From Porpolomopsis calyptriformis (lineage: Eukaryota > Basidiomycota > Agaricomycetes > Agaricales > Hygrophoraceae), in the NCBI GenBank assembly GCA_951640195.1, contig OX621176.1:868001-932000 (forward strand): a stretch of 64,000 bases of DNA, read 5' to 3'. Positions 22,826 to 35,652 of this stretch are shown one piece after another. Numbering within the stretch: position 1 is the stretch's first letter; each line of letters starts with the position of its first letter. A model generated the notes under the pieces. That model was given only the letters and a program-made list of their open reading frames with translations, was not told where the DNA came from and searched no databases. The translations under genes and the position numbers were made by a program.

Positions 22826-25800
22826 TCATTCCATTCGTTTTTGCACTAGGATTCTCTTTACCATTCCCGTGCCCATCCTCTTGATCTCGCTCAACACAGC
22901 ACTCTCATTCAAGATCACAAGCTTGTCGTTCTCCTTTGGATGTCATAAATACTCGGTACTCCTGATCCTTTTACAGATAACGTACCTGCCCGCAAGGAAT
23001 ACCAGAAAATCGGCTGAGTACTTTGAACGATCTTGGAGTTTTCAAAGCGGGGTCCCAAACAGCACCAATGCGATCTCCACCAAACGGATCGTAGAAAATT
23101 TTCAGAGTGTCGGTGTATATGAACTACATGCGAGAGTGTTAGAAGAAATAAGGCCCAACTGGGATGCTTGTATTCTTTACCTGCAGGTCATCAAAGAATA
23201 ATTGTGCTGGATCGAACCCAGGTCGGGATGACATGCGTTTGTCTCCGCCGAACCAACCCTTCAGTGGCTGCTCTCGATCGAACAAGGCGTCTAGACTGAC
23301 AGTGATGTTTTGGTAATATCGCGGGAGGACGGCGGAATCCAATTGAATAATAAAATCATAATCTTCGGTGGGGTGTACGAATAAAGCCTACAATAAGAGA
23401 TGTGAGCGATTGAATGGGATCACGGCATAACTGCTCCAACAGACCCTGACGTCCAACAAGCCGCTTTCCATTTCACGCATGTGTTCCCATGTAGCCTTCG
23501 CCAAAGCCCGAACTCGATAAGCCGCAGTAATGTCGGGCCCTCGCGAAGTCCACACATGGCCGTCCTTATCTGCTTCCGTTGAGATCGTCCATACGCTTGA
23601 ATGGGTGTTGAACATTTGCCTCATTTCCGGTGTGTCCGACGCCCCCCCATCGGATCCGGCACTACCGTATAACGGAACATACAATCCATCGACCCACTTC
23701 CACCCCATCAAGAACTCGACCACTGTCGCAAACCCTCGCTCTTTGCTTCCGGGTACGTTCGCAAGACCTATTTCGGAGGAAGCCTTCCTATCGCCTACAA
23801 AAAAAAAGGCACAAAGGATCTCCACGGCTTCTTCACTAATATGACCACAAAGGAGCCAATGTGAGGCGAGCCATCTCTTCACCAGCCGGACCGTACCAGC
23901 ATACGCAGAAAACTGGTGAGACAGAGACGCAATGGCTCTGTGATGGCGGGGGGCATGGATAAATCTTCGGGTGTACACTTCCCTGGCTTCCGACGCTTGT
24001 TGATATTCTTTTCCATCCGTCTGAACAACACGCTTTACATGAGGAAGAATAGGTGCATTATTTTCAAGGATCCGGTCGAGCAGCGTGGCTTCGCGATCGT
24101 GCCATATTCGGGTAGAAAAGGCCCAGCCCGGAGGTGTGACAATTTCTAACCTTGCTTGATCCTGAATTTCGGACTTGCAAATGCCATCACCGACAACGAC
24201 TGCGGCTTTGAGTCCAGCAACAGAGGCCATAAGGGCGGTAGCGATATGCTCGAGAAAGGCCAGTTTGACTTTTTGTATAGCAGTGAGGTCATCAGGCCAT
24301 TTTGATGATTTTTCAAATTCGAGTACGATCTCCATTAACGGCATATACCCAGCGGCGGGAGGAGGGATTGGTGTGAAAACGCTGGTGTATCGCAAATACT
24401 CCGAAGAAGCACTGACATTCAAAATCGCCAACGGCAAGTCACCCAATGCCTTGATAGCTTTAACAAGATCGTCGAACGCCGTTAAAGCTCCCTTGAATCC
24501 AGCTACTGTGGCAGTAACCGGAACTTGACGAGAGATCATTTGGGGGAGTTTCAAAGCAGAATCAAAAAAAGTCTGCCATGTTTTGATTGCCTCATCTGCG
24601 ATGCCAAAATGGCGACCCAAAATATGGCGTACGATGAAGGAAGGGACGTGTGTGCGTTCATCCGATGTTTTCACATCCCAAACAACGCTTTCCGTGATGC
24701 GACCGTCCTTGAATCGTCTGAGTTCTGCTTTGTCACCCCAGAACTCGCGAAATTGTTCCGCAGCATGTTGGTTTGCATCACCCGCGGCTGGGCCGTGATC
24801 TACGAGGCGGAAGGCATGCTCCTGGTCATAGACTAGCCCAATGTGAACTATGGAAGGGCCTGGTGGGTGTGGTTTCGAAACCGGCCACGGTGCGGATGAT
24901 GGGTGAAGGATAGCAATGGCTTTTGTGCGGTTGCCGAGCCCATGTCGGAGATGGGATGCCAGAGATGCTAAGAGACCCTCTGTGGGAGAACCATGATCTA
25001 ATGTGAGTTGGAGAGACGGATTCTGTTGTTTGGCGGCCGACAAGTCGACACTAATAGAAGGACATAAATCTGATATCTTGTTGGAGATAAATCAGACAAA
25101 CCGAATCACTGTGTCAAATCGAGTGCAGATGTCGCGTTTATCTTTGAGAAAGATTTCCGTGAACGGATCGCGAGGTTCTAAAGTGTCCAATATTTCAAGC
25201 GATTTCTTGGCGTCATGACTGAGCTACACAAAAGGACCGGTAGGTATTTGCCCATGCCTTGAAAGATGAGGATGAAACACGTACCATTTCGAGAGAACAG
25301 AGAGGGATCCTAGCCAGAAGATTGATGGTAGAGGACGAGTCCACGAAGATAGCATCATGTTGTCCCTGATACTCATCTGGCTGAAACTGCATGGCCTTCA
25401 GTGAAGAGTGGGCGATAATGTACAGGACGGCTCACCCGATGTCCATCCTGTGTTTTCAGATAGACGTGGTCATTTTCAAAGTCGTGTTTTGCTGACCATG
25501 AATTAATTAAACGCCTTGTGGTTTCGAATCTAAAAATGGACTGACCGAGGAAGTCTAAAGCTGCCCTGAACAATTGATAAGAGCTCAATCCTCGTCCGAG
25601 TCGCTTCGCCCTCGTTCCCTTCCTATCCTCTTCACCATCGATCAACAAGGCAAGCAGGGCACTCCACCATGGCCCGCACTTTTGGAAGCCTCTCACACAC
25701 AGCTTGATTCCCTCTCCGTATCCGCGTTGGTTAGCCCATATCCTCAGTAAAGTGAGTGCATCACAGAAAGCAGGAGCGACCTGCTTTAGTGTGTGGGTTG

Positions 25801-26837
25801 AAAGCAAACCGCTTTTAGGAGTAAGGGTTTTGAGGAGAGCTGTGTTATATAATGGGGTGGGTGTGAAGTGAGTTGGCGAGGACCCATCGGAAGGTGAGAG
25901 ACGGATGTTTGACTGAGTTGGTGAGAGGCGGGAAAGTGGTATGGGTGATGGAGAAGGGAGGACGGGAAGTATGTGCACACAGGCATTGAGGGTGGTAAAG
26001 TCATCACCGGATTTGTCTTTTCCCGCGCTATATGAGTGTATGATATCGAATAGAGAACAGGAATTTACTTTTGACGGGCCACAGTACCAAGGTGGTGAGG
26101 CGAGGGTCGTTCGAGGTGCAGTCATAGGAGATTTCGACATTCAATCGATCCTTGGATGATTGAATGGCATCTGCTATTACGGCCAAATAAAATGCTTTCT
26201 TGTGAAAGAAGCGGCCGTTTAGATAATCTTTTTCTTGGAAAAGGGACTACCAATGTTTGTTTCATCGTACGCGATTTTGCGGACGTCGTGCTCACCTGAG
26301 GCATTTCAATGGCTAAGTCCACACCAAATTTCGCGGCATCTTTACCCTTGACGGAAATGTCGTTGGCCCAGCTTCCGACGAGGGTAATACCGGCTGGTTT
26401 CTCGAACGCAACTTTCCAATTCGTGCTCTCTGTCGGAAAAGGCAACGAGTAAGGGACAGCTACACCCTTGTTTGAAAGCTTCCGGGCCGCGAGAAGAGGA
26501 TGCTCTGGAGGGACGGACGGAATGGACATGAGAAAAGAGTGAAGAGCGAGAAGAAACCGATCGAGAGGCGGTCTTCGGGAGAGATTTGGACGGACATGTG
26601 GAAGGAGCGCGTCGATCTTGGATTTGGTCAAAATTTGTCGCAAGGCTTGGACTGGACGAGACTGACCTGAAGCTTGAAAGTGTTTGACCTGTACAGATTG
26701 GCTGCATCCTTAATGTTCCTCAGCTGCTCTCCAGTCGGCGGTTTCTTTGGTTTCTTTGTCAACTGTGGACTGCCCTCGGTGTCCAGCTCGCCCCCGTCGT
26801 CGCTGGCCAAGCTCTCTGTCTGGTATTTATCACTCAT
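22826..26837 (-). CDS. UTP22: UTP22/Nrap-like small-subunit processome protein
   Basis: Start MSDKYQTESLASDDGGELDT; then PTGEQLRNIKDAANLYRSNT, GITLVGSWANDISVKGKD and DLAIEMPQ (nucleotidyltransferase-like Nrap domain 1). Large exons follow (AAFCDALTLLRIWANQRGYG; EQFREFWGDKAELRRFKDGR; ITESVVWD), then VRLVKRWLASHWLLCGHISE and DYDFIIQLDSAVLPRYYQNI. The last exons read LKIFYDPFGGDRIGAVWDPA and a final VQKRME ending at TGA 22826-22828. UTP22 belongs to the UTP-C subcomplex of the 90S pre-ribosome in the nucleolus. Length, over 1100 residues, is normal for the family. Confidence 0.92.
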
Positions 26838-26927
26838 GAGTGTATATATATCACGTGATTATTTGACTCGATTTTTTAATTTAAATTTATTAATAAATTT
26901 TTGCATTTTTTTTACAATGAATTTTAG

Positions 26928-28317
26928 ATGTTCGGTGAATCTGAATCAGAAAGTCCTCGTCTTCCAAGTCCATGGGATACGCTCATCTCTGCTCCGCCTT
27001 CCCCATTCACCACGGCCACCATCACCTCCACAGTGCCACAGCTTGTCCCTGAAGCTGAAGAGGTAAATTCAATTCGGTCATTCATTCAGCTTTTTCTGAC
27101 CAATAACTCGTCAGGGAAATGTAGAGTACAAGCTTCAGCTTCTCTCTCCCTCTCCAGCCCGTTTAGCGCGTTTGGTCACTCAGATGAAGTGGCGTCTTCT
27201 TGAGGGCGGTGGCCAAGCATATTACGAGCTTGGCGTAGCGGACAACGGTGCTCTGATCGGTTTACCTCGTTCAGAGCTCGAGCAGTCCCTCGAGACGCTC
27301 GATAGGATGGCTGGTGAAATTGGCGCGTCAGTTATTGTCGTCAAAGAAATCGAGATTCCGGCCGTCATGGCTGGTTTAGCAGGTTCTAGGACAGACCAGC
27401 GGAACTATAAAAAGCGCCACCGGCGAATAACGCCTCAGCCAGAGGCAAGCGAGGAGAACTCGCCAACATCTTCTGCCGATTCCGAACCCAATCATTCAAA
27501 TCCGGATTTCACAGATGCAGAAGGTGCCGAACTCTCGTCTAGCGTGCCTACTAGCTTTGAGCAGAGTTATATATTACCCCAAACACACCACACCGATGGC
27601 TGCTCTTCTGCAGACATAGATCCTAATAAGGACCCAGTCGACTTGGACAATAACGACCTTGGAATCACATCGGTTTTCAAGCCCCGTCAAACCCAGGAGC
27701 CGCTGCCAGTACCAAAACACAAGAATTGCCACCAATCAAGTTCCACTCCTAATCGCACGAATGGCATCACACCCCTCGACAAAAGTTATCCCATTCAAAT
27801 TCCGACGAAGCAAGAAACAAAAGCACAACGTCGACGTAAAGGGCGCGACTGCAAACGTCACGCAAAGGGAATCGCCTTATTGGCGCAATCAGTAGGCGAT
27901 CCCCCTCAGGACGTCGTCCAGGCTGAGGAGACAGCTGCTCCGCCAGTCACCCCGCCTCGGCTAGAGTCGTCCCCCAGTCCTGATCCTGCCACTGACCAGG
28001 TCTCAGCAGAGCTGGGATCAGCCCTTTCCTCGCTCCACCTATTTGCTGAATCCTCTCCGACCCTTGAGCCACCAAATTTGGCTGATCCCCTCCCCCTCAT
28101 GGATATAGATCTTATCCCCCATCTCCAACTGGAAAGTGAGGCCGAAGCTAACGATGCCGATATCCTTGTGCCAGACGGACAGTCATCCACAACACATCTT
28201 GCCCCAAATCCCGGCCAAGGTAGCCCAAACAACACTCGTTTTATAGTCGAAGCACTTGTAGTCCGGAAGATGTCTCTTGAGGAGGCATTTCTTGACTTTG
28301 GCGGATTTTCCCTGTGA
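26928..28317 (+). CDS. GTPBP1/2 N-terminal-domain protein lacking the GTPase domain
   Basis: Exon 1 is MFGESESESPRLPSPWDTLI ... PEAEE. One intron (donor GTAAAT near 27061) leads to GNVEYKLQLLSPSPARLARL, then VTQMKWRLLEGGGQAYYELG, DNGALIGLPRSELEQSLETL and GEIGASVIVVKEIEIPAV. This matches the region before the GTPase of GTPBP1/GTPBP2-like translational GTPases. What follows is not a G domain but about 280 residues of low-complexity, Ser/Pro/Asp-rich sequence with a basic patch (AQRRRKGRDCKRHAKG), ending in a tidy tail, RFIVEALVVRKMSLEEAFLD. No P-loop, DxxG or NKxD motif is visible. Function unknown; a ribosome- or RNA-linked adaptor is a guess. Shares a 90-bp promoter with UTP22. Confidence 0.75.
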
Positions 28318-29438
28318 TAGGATGTTAATCATTTCTTTATGCGGTACCAGACCCTCCATCGTTTGATTCCAACATCTTATACTCTGCTATTATATCAGGA
28401 TGGACAATCATCATCTCATCACTAACTTACTTGGGTTGTAATTTTAGTTAGTTGATACTTTCGCTCTTCTCCGTGTATGTCTCGGTGAGGTTCTCCACAT
28501 TAGGTTCTTTCCATTACTTTCATCTCTATTATCGATAAAGGCAAGAAAGCGGCATGTGTCACAAACGGCGGAATTTCTTTCAAGGACTCGTCAAGCTGAA
28601 ACTGAGAGGCCAGAGATGTTAGCACAGGGATCCAAGACACGTTCTTAGTAGACTTGGGGTGCAGATACAAAGATAATTTTCCATAAGCAACTCTCACCCA
28701 TGATAAAACATGAGATTGAACACCATTGCGGTAGCAGCATCCATGGCACGAGGGACTGCAGATGGGAGCAAGAGAGCCAGTAGAGCCGTAGGCTTGCAAG
28801 AACACCGATCCAATGAATCGCGCGTCAAAACAGGGGATCCACGCTACAGATATGATCCGGAAAGCCCAAAGTGCATGATAATTTTTGAGTCCTTTCGCAC
28901 TGGCAAGATTTGCGTGAGGCTTAAAAGCAGTGCACGGATCGTGGACGGGATCCCTCGAAAGCAATGTTACAATCAGTAGACAGGTGATAAGAATCGGATA
29001 GAAACCTGTGTCCTGGGCCAAGGAACGGAGGTAGAACTGAGAAAGAATGGGCTTGATGGCTGCGCCCCGCAGTCTGATTATGCTCTCCCATTCACAGAAC
29101 CTTCATCGTCTCTCTTTTTCATGCCCCACACCAATCGTCCGTCAACCATCAACACCGTAGTCACCATTCCTCGTGGGTTTCCCCCTCCCCCTTTCCCGTA
29201 AAGTTATTGACAGTCCATCTCAGCATGGGCTCGCGACGAACCTCAGTCAGCTGACGAAAGACCGTCAAGAAACGACGGCCTTCCAATTTCCCACTCCTTC
29301 GATGCCGACGCGTCCTTAGCAAGTTCCAACCCTTCCCAGCCGTCCCCGTGGTGGGCCTTGATCCATCCCCACCAACATGGACGCCAACCACCCCAGGCCG
29401 AAAAACCAAGACGCGCACTCTCATTCAGACATCCCTCA
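28318..29438. other. Weakly coding interval; possible small membrane-protein gene on the minus strand
   Basis: An open frame at 28500-29021 (minus) has splice-like signals and ends with a coherent tail (FQLDESLKEIPPFVTHAAFL, then PLSIIEMKVMERT) plus a hydrophobic run (PILITCLLIVTLLS). An alternative frame gives MDAATAMVFNLMFYHG just before a GTGAGA donor. I could not assemble a convincing whole protein and recognise no family. The rest is AT-mixed spacer and the 5' flank of the next gene. Confidence 0.3.
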
Positions 29439-30377
29439 ATGTCATGGCTCCCTTCCAGCCATCACCGTCATTCGCGCGAACCGGATAGCTTCGGACAACA
29501 TCCGAGCGGCCGCGCACACGACTGGAATATTCACCAAACTCCCCCACCAGCCACGGTCCCGCAGAGCCTAACTCCCACTTTGGACAGCCCAAATGGCTTC
29601 CAAGGTGTAGATAACACACAGGAATCACCTCCAGCGACCGCTAATAAAGAGGTGGAGGATGATGACCATCAGAGCCATTGGCAAAGAAGAAAGCGGAAAC
29701 TGAGGACCTTCATCTTGACCAACAATTATGTGCCATTGGTGAGTCCCGTTATATTTCTTGCAATCGATTCGCATGACGTCCGCCAGATTTTCCGATTCAC
29801 CAACCTCACCTTTACCACCGCGGCACTGGCCGTCGCCATCCAAATACGAAGACTTGAAGCGCATTTTCATCTACTTGGTGCCATCAGTAGTTCACCGTAT
29901 GTTACTACTTTTTGTCCCTCCTCGATCAACTCTTCAACCTCCATTTAGATTAGTTGTCATCATCTTTGCCCCTCTAACACTAATGCATGTGATGGTGGCC
30001 ATCTATGTGAGTCATTTTATGCCATTGATACCTCCGCTAAGATGATCTTGCAGTTGGAATACTTTGGCCACCCATTGGGTCTCTGGCGCACCTCCGACAA
30101 ACTGGCTCACACCCTCTCAGAAGTTTTTTTCATATGCGCCTGGTCCGCCGCCTTATCCCTCAGCTTTGATGACTTTTTCACCTCCGACATCCCCTGTACC
30201 TCTCTTTCCAACGCCACACTCTCAGCCCCCCCTGGCTCTAACAGTATTTGTGGTCATCAGCTGGCACTGATCTGTCTCGTCGGTGTTGGTGTGGTCACGT
30301 ATTGCACGAATCTTATCATTAGCCTCTTCAGGGTTTTTGAAAAGATCAAATATCATCCAGCAGCTGCTCTTAGATGA
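29439..30377 (+). CDS. SRF1-like multi-spanning membrane protein (putative phospholipase D regulator)
   Basis: MSWLPSSHHRHSREPDSFGQ opens a polar N-terminus; an upstream start in the same frame is possible. A basic segment, WQRRKRKLRTFILTNNYVPL, precedes the first membrane helix. Spliced exons give IFRFTNLTFTTAALAVAIQI, LVVIIFAPLTLMHVMVAIY, LEYFGHPLGLWRTSDKLAHT and LSEVFFICAWSAALSLSFDD, a luminal loop with cysteines, then a last helix (ICLVGVGVVTYCTNLIISLF). The four-helix layout with YFG.P.GLW resembles fungal SRF1, which regulates phospholipase D Spo14. Assignment rests on that resemblance. Three short introns. Confidence 0.6.
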
Positions 30378-30659
30378 GCTTCAGCAACCCTTTTTTCATT
30401 TCAGTGTCCTGGGTATTCGGCCATTAGACCTTCACGATTATGTATCATATACTACTGCAATTTAACCCCACCATTACAAGATTGATTATCTTCCATTCCC
30501 AAAATAAGTGCAGAAGTAGTATACTATTTCCAGCTTATCACTCTGACTTTTGAAGGAACCTTGACATTCGCACATGGTTTTTGTCGGTCATCACATCAAT
30601 GGTGACTACACATCAGTAATATTGAAAGAAGAAAATAGTACAGTAGCTACAATTATATT

Positions 30660-33600
30660 TTACTTGAACATGACTCCTGTACAGTTATCTGCCCCACAAC
30701 GGCAAGGAACATAAATGGCATGCTCCGATGGATCATTGGATTTGAAAAGATCTCCTTTCTTGCGGGGTGATCCCTGTATTGCATCAGCGCATTTATGAGT
30801 AGAAGCAAAAAAAATCCGCTTGCCGATTCATTCTCGTCCGGTGGTCCTGTATAGGAAAAGCAAAGTTCTTCTCCAGGCTCGACATCGCATTGCGTGAAAA
30901 CCGCTAGTAGTGGCTTCTCAATGTTGGAATCGTTGATATAGCATGCATTAAGTGTGCAATTTGGGTCACAACTGTGGTTCTGGAAAAAAAAAGAAAACAA
31001 ATGTTTATGATAACCCACAAATCGGAAGCAGAGGTATTACCAAAAAGCGAGTGAACTGAAGGATGCCACTGAGTATTAGCAGGATGTTCCAGTTTGGATG
31101 CACAAAGGACTTACGTTACCCGCGTGATATGCATCTACCACGTACTTTGTGTCCCAATCTTGTCCAGCATCATGTGAAAGATGGTGGAAATCGATATCGA
31201 AGAGATATGTTCGACCACATTGATTATACGTCCTGAGCCCGTGTAATGGTGAGTATCATAGACCTAACAGAATTCGACAGACTGACAAGCCTCTTTCTTC
31301 CCCTACTTCATCCGTCAAAAGCTCGCCTGCATAGATCCCCACAAACGTACCACTGGGAATTTTCTTCGGACCAGCAAACACACCTAATAAACAAAATTAG
31401 TCATGCGGGATCATAGATGTTTGGAATTAAACCAACCCCATCCTTTATTGTGAGTCTTCCCGATATTCACTGTACATTTGCGGCCAAACTGGACAACCTG
31501 CCAAACAATGCAAGAGGATAAGAGCTCCAAAACAGCCAACATGTATTGAAGGATATACCCGATTCCTGCATTCAACACCGCACCCACACAAGTCGTTGCA
31601 TTCGAATATAGGAATATCACGAGCCGCCAGTAATCCTTTGTGGTTATACGCGAAATCAGGGGTATATTCCTTTGTTACATTGCGTTGTTTCTTCAAACAA
31701 GCACAACTATCTGACTTGGGATCACACTCTCCCTCACAGTCACAACTGACGAGGTTAAGAAGGTCGGGTCCAGGGACGCCCTCGCCGTGCCACATCTGAT
31801 TCGTGTAATGGAATTCCCAAGGAGGGGTGGGCTTGTCATCAACACCATTGACGATGTGGATGGGTGGCGCATCAGGTTCATCATCCATGGTGTTCTCAAT
31901 GATGTTGGCTTCAAATATGACACGGTTCATAGGCATGGCCCGCCAGTATGAATCCATAGCATTCATATGATCTTGCAGACCGTGAGGCAAATCCTTTGCC
32001 AACAAATACTTGGGCCTAGATAGACGGGCCGCGGCTCGAAGGTCTTTCCAGGTCATAAAGGGGAGATTGCTATTGTCTAGATTTCGCGTCGGTATAACAA
32101 CTCCATCAGATCTCCCTGTAGAGCTTCGACACTCCAGAGCGTAGTTAAACAGATCAGCCAGGTCGCATGACGAGCCACTCGAATGAGACACATTTCGTGA
32201 CATGCGTGAGGACGTGGTTGAAGAGGTTGGTAAAATGGCATCCTCTGGATAAGTTAGGAAGGCCGGCTCGTCTGGTTCTGCATCGAAATGGAATTGAATG
32301 TTTTGTTCAGGGAATACCTCGGCGGTTTCAGCAACATGCGGAGGTGAAACAGTGGCTGCCAGGTCCTGAGTGACCACTGTCTCCATCGGATTCTCTTCCT
32401 TCACAGGAGTTGATACTGCTTCGCAAGCTGAAGGAGATTGGATAGATGTATCCTCGGTGTGACTTGGGGGGGATTGAGCAACCATTGGAGACGAGGATGT
32501 GACAGATCTGATCTCATCAAGCACAGAAGGTATTTCCTGGTTTGAGATACAAGACTCAGGCGAATCAAGGGATGACAGACAAGGTGGAGACTCAGTCGAC
32601 TGGGAAAAACTCGTTGATGATAACAGGGGTGGACCAAGCTCGGAGAGTGATTGACCATGTGCAGAACTAAGAGGAAGATTATCAAGCTTCGGAGTGATAA
32701 TCATCGTTTCTGGTTCTGGGGTAGTCACCCTCCACGGCTGTGTGGAGCGTACTGGAGGATCACTATCGCCACCAGTCAGCTCGAGCATATCACTTTTCGA
32801 CGGGAGGAAACGGTTCGCGTGGGAGGATGACTTTGCCCTCTGCTTGAGTACAAATTCTTCTCGAGTCCGATTGAACAAATCAGTCAAAGATTGGCAGCCT
32901 GACTGCCTCGAAGGTATAAGTGATGTAGAGTTCGCCTCTGATACCGGAGGTTCCGTTTTTTTCTATAGGAAATTTCAATCTCGATATCACAGAGAAAAGC
33001 GAGAGCATACCTCGCCCCAGGAGCCTTGCGCCTTTTGATCAGGCGAAGATTGAAGAATTTCAGCAGCTACAGTGTGCGATTCTAGAGAAAGTTGCTCCAC
33101 AGAAAGTTGTAATCGCGATGTCGATGTTGAGATCGCATCAGGCCCTGAGTGTTTATCTTGTATTGGTTGACTGGTGGGAAGGGGCTTCGTAGACTCTTCC
33201 TCAGACTCAGATCCCATCGGGTTGTCAAGACTAGAGTGTCCTGTGACATCCAATGCCGAATACTGTACGCGTTTATTCGCCAGGTTACAAAGGCGGTCTG
33301 TCACGATGGAAGGTCCGCCGGACGTCCCACGAGTAGGAGAAAGAGAATTTACACCTCCGGCTGCACTACGGTCAGCCGCTTGCATCTCGAGGGATTTGTC
33401 CACGGATTTGTCTATGGTCGGCTGTTCCGTTGCAGTTGTCACGCAGTCTCCAGTGGGAAAATCCGGGGCGTCGTCCATTTCTACGTTTTCTGGGGCTGGG
33501 TTTAGAGTACCTTGTGTTTTAACAGGCCCACTGCATTCCTGTTCCGCTACCGAAGAAGTCTGAGGTATGCCATTATCATTCGGAACATCAGGCTTCTCCA

Positions 33601-35021
33601 GGACATTGAGCGCACTACGACTAGAACATTCAGGATTCACAAGTGCCGTAACAAAACCAGGAGAAAGATCTTGTTGTAAAACTGATCCGGTGGCCCCTTT
33701 CGGAGGTAAGATCTCGGAGGCAAGGAAATTGACATTGGCAAGGTGGCCAATGGGAGAATTGGGAATTTGGGCGTTGGAATCAGGGATTCCCGGTTGACTG
33801 AAAGGATGGTTCCGACGGGAAGAATCCGCAAACCTTGTCGCGTCAGCTTGAGGTAGGACTTTACTGCTATCTTTGACTTTAGGGGAAGCCGAAATGAGGG
33901 TAGATTCCATGGACAACTGCGGTGTCACTTCGTGGTAAATGGTGACACCGTTGTTTTGGGTCCTGGTTCTCGTCGATGAAGCGAGGCCAGGAATGCGATT
34001 GCTGAGAGATGAGGACATTGAGGCTTCGTTCATCACTGAGGAACCATCCATCCTGGAAGAAGAGTTGTGCTCGTCGTCGGAAGATATCACAATTACTTCA
34101 TCAGGGGTACTAGCTAAAGCGGAGGATCGGCGACGAGCGGCCTTTAAGGGGCGAGTACCACGGGGCAGACAACTTCTTGGGGAAGGCTCTTCGTCGGATG
34201 ATGATATTTCTATAACGTCATCGGTCGAAGTAGCGGAGTTGCGGGAGTGATCTATATGGACGTGAATGAGAGTCAAAGATAGACCTGGGAAATGTTACCC
34301 TTGGTAGGACGGGCAGACCACGGAAGTTGAGAATATCTTGACTGTTTAGGGTTTTCTTCGGAAACATGACCAAAATAAGACTCGAGCATGGAGTGGTTGA
34401 GATAAACATACTTCGATTCGGATCGTTTACAGGTGAACGTGCAAGCCTGCTTGGGCCAGCATCTTTCCGCATCGTGTTGCGTTTCCCTTTGAGGTAGTCT
34501 CCAAGGATAGTTTCAGGAAGTTCACTTGGGGATCGAGAGAGAGATTTGTCTGCCCTTCTCTGGGCACGCCTAATCCTCGTGCTGGCAGAACTCTGAGGTT
34601 GGGTAAGCGAGAGACGCGGCATGGATGGGGGTACTCTATATGGGCGAGGAGGTGTGGGCGAAGACTCTGGAATGAAGAGGAACCGCGGTTTAGTGGACGG
34701 GGTTCCTGTGATGTGATTAATTAATAAAACGATTCGCAAAGGAATGTAAAGGTGATCGCGTGGGGAGACTCACTTCCTTCTAGCCGTGGAACCTTCGCAG
34801 GTCTCTTCCCGTATGCTGGGCTGTCAGCTTTCCTTTTCGATAGTGTCTGCGACACATTGCTCTCATTGTCACTGCCTTGCTCGATATCGGAGGAAGGAAC
34901 GGACGAATTGGGGTCTTAGATACGAAATAGAAGTAAGCACGCGGTATGAGAATGATCCTAGAGATACGCTGTTACCTTTAAGGGTTGCCCAACTGGGGCC
35001 TGGTGACTGAGATGCAGGCAT
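30660..35021 (-). CDS. SUV39/Clr4-type histone H3K9 methyltransferase with long disordered N-terminus
   Basis: MPASQSPGPSWATLK starts at 35021. A roughly 900-residue disordered region carries two acidic SIM-like motifs (DDVIEISSSDEE and DEVIVISSDDEH). The pre-SET zinc cluster is visible (SCDCEGECDPKSDSCACLKK; FECNDLCGCGVECRNR). After introns come VVQFGRKCTVNIGKTHNKGW, the SET core (KKIPSGTFVGIYAGELLTDE; RTYLFDIDFHHLS; RFLNHSCDPNC; AVFTQCDVEPGEELCFSYTG) and a post-SET finger, CRCGADNCTGVMFK, ending at TAA 30660-30662. All zinc and catalytic elements look intact. Such enzymes write H3K9 methylation on heterochromatin and transposons. No chromodomain was seen. Confidence 0.88.
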
Positions 35022-35652
35022 AACGCGGTGTGTACACGTGTTTGGCGATGTCAGCGCGTCGCATTAAATGGAAACCCGTCCACGGTGCTTTGACCGACGA
35101 AATACCGCAAAGCTTGAAGATTAGCATGATCAGTTCAAACCGATTTATACGCCCAAAATGGTCGCGAAACCCTGGTATAATGTATCCCTCTCTCGTCTAT
35201 TTTTTAAATCCTTTTTGAGTGTCCGGAAGCAAAGAGGTATTTCATCCAATTTTATATCGCAGCATATCAAATATGGGAGCGTCGTGAAAACTCCCGTCAG
35301 GGAAGGTGCAATGTGGAGTGCAATTTGCAGCCCTAATTACTTCGTGGTTCGCAATGACAGGTCACCACGAGCGCTATTAGTTCAATACAAACGACCCTCT
35401 CGACCCGATCCTGGACAACTTGTCAAATGGCCGCCACGGATGATGGCCGTGCGTTGCTTTCCATCCTACCGGCTCCAGTATTGAGGGCGAGCCGAGTCAC
35501 CGCTTTTGGGCTGTCAGCGTTGCGACCATCACATTTCCAACATGCATTAAAACTCTAAACCGCCATATCGTGTGGGCCCGCAAGTTGTCTTTTCCGTCCT
35601 CTCTTTTTCGTCCTGGTGGCTTTCGTTCCTTCGTTTTCTCTCCTAGTTCAAG
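35022..35652. other. Intergenic region between the SET-domain and secreted-protein genes
   Basis: 631 bp holding the divergent promoters of both neighbours. Short open frames here show no family features and no consistent codon use. Pyrimidine-rich sequence precedes ATG 35653, as is common in basidiomycete promoters. Confidence 0.5.

Noticed and set aside
23530..24836. Plus-strand frames within the UTP22 gene
   Set aside because: Overlap long conserved minus-strand exons and have no family features.
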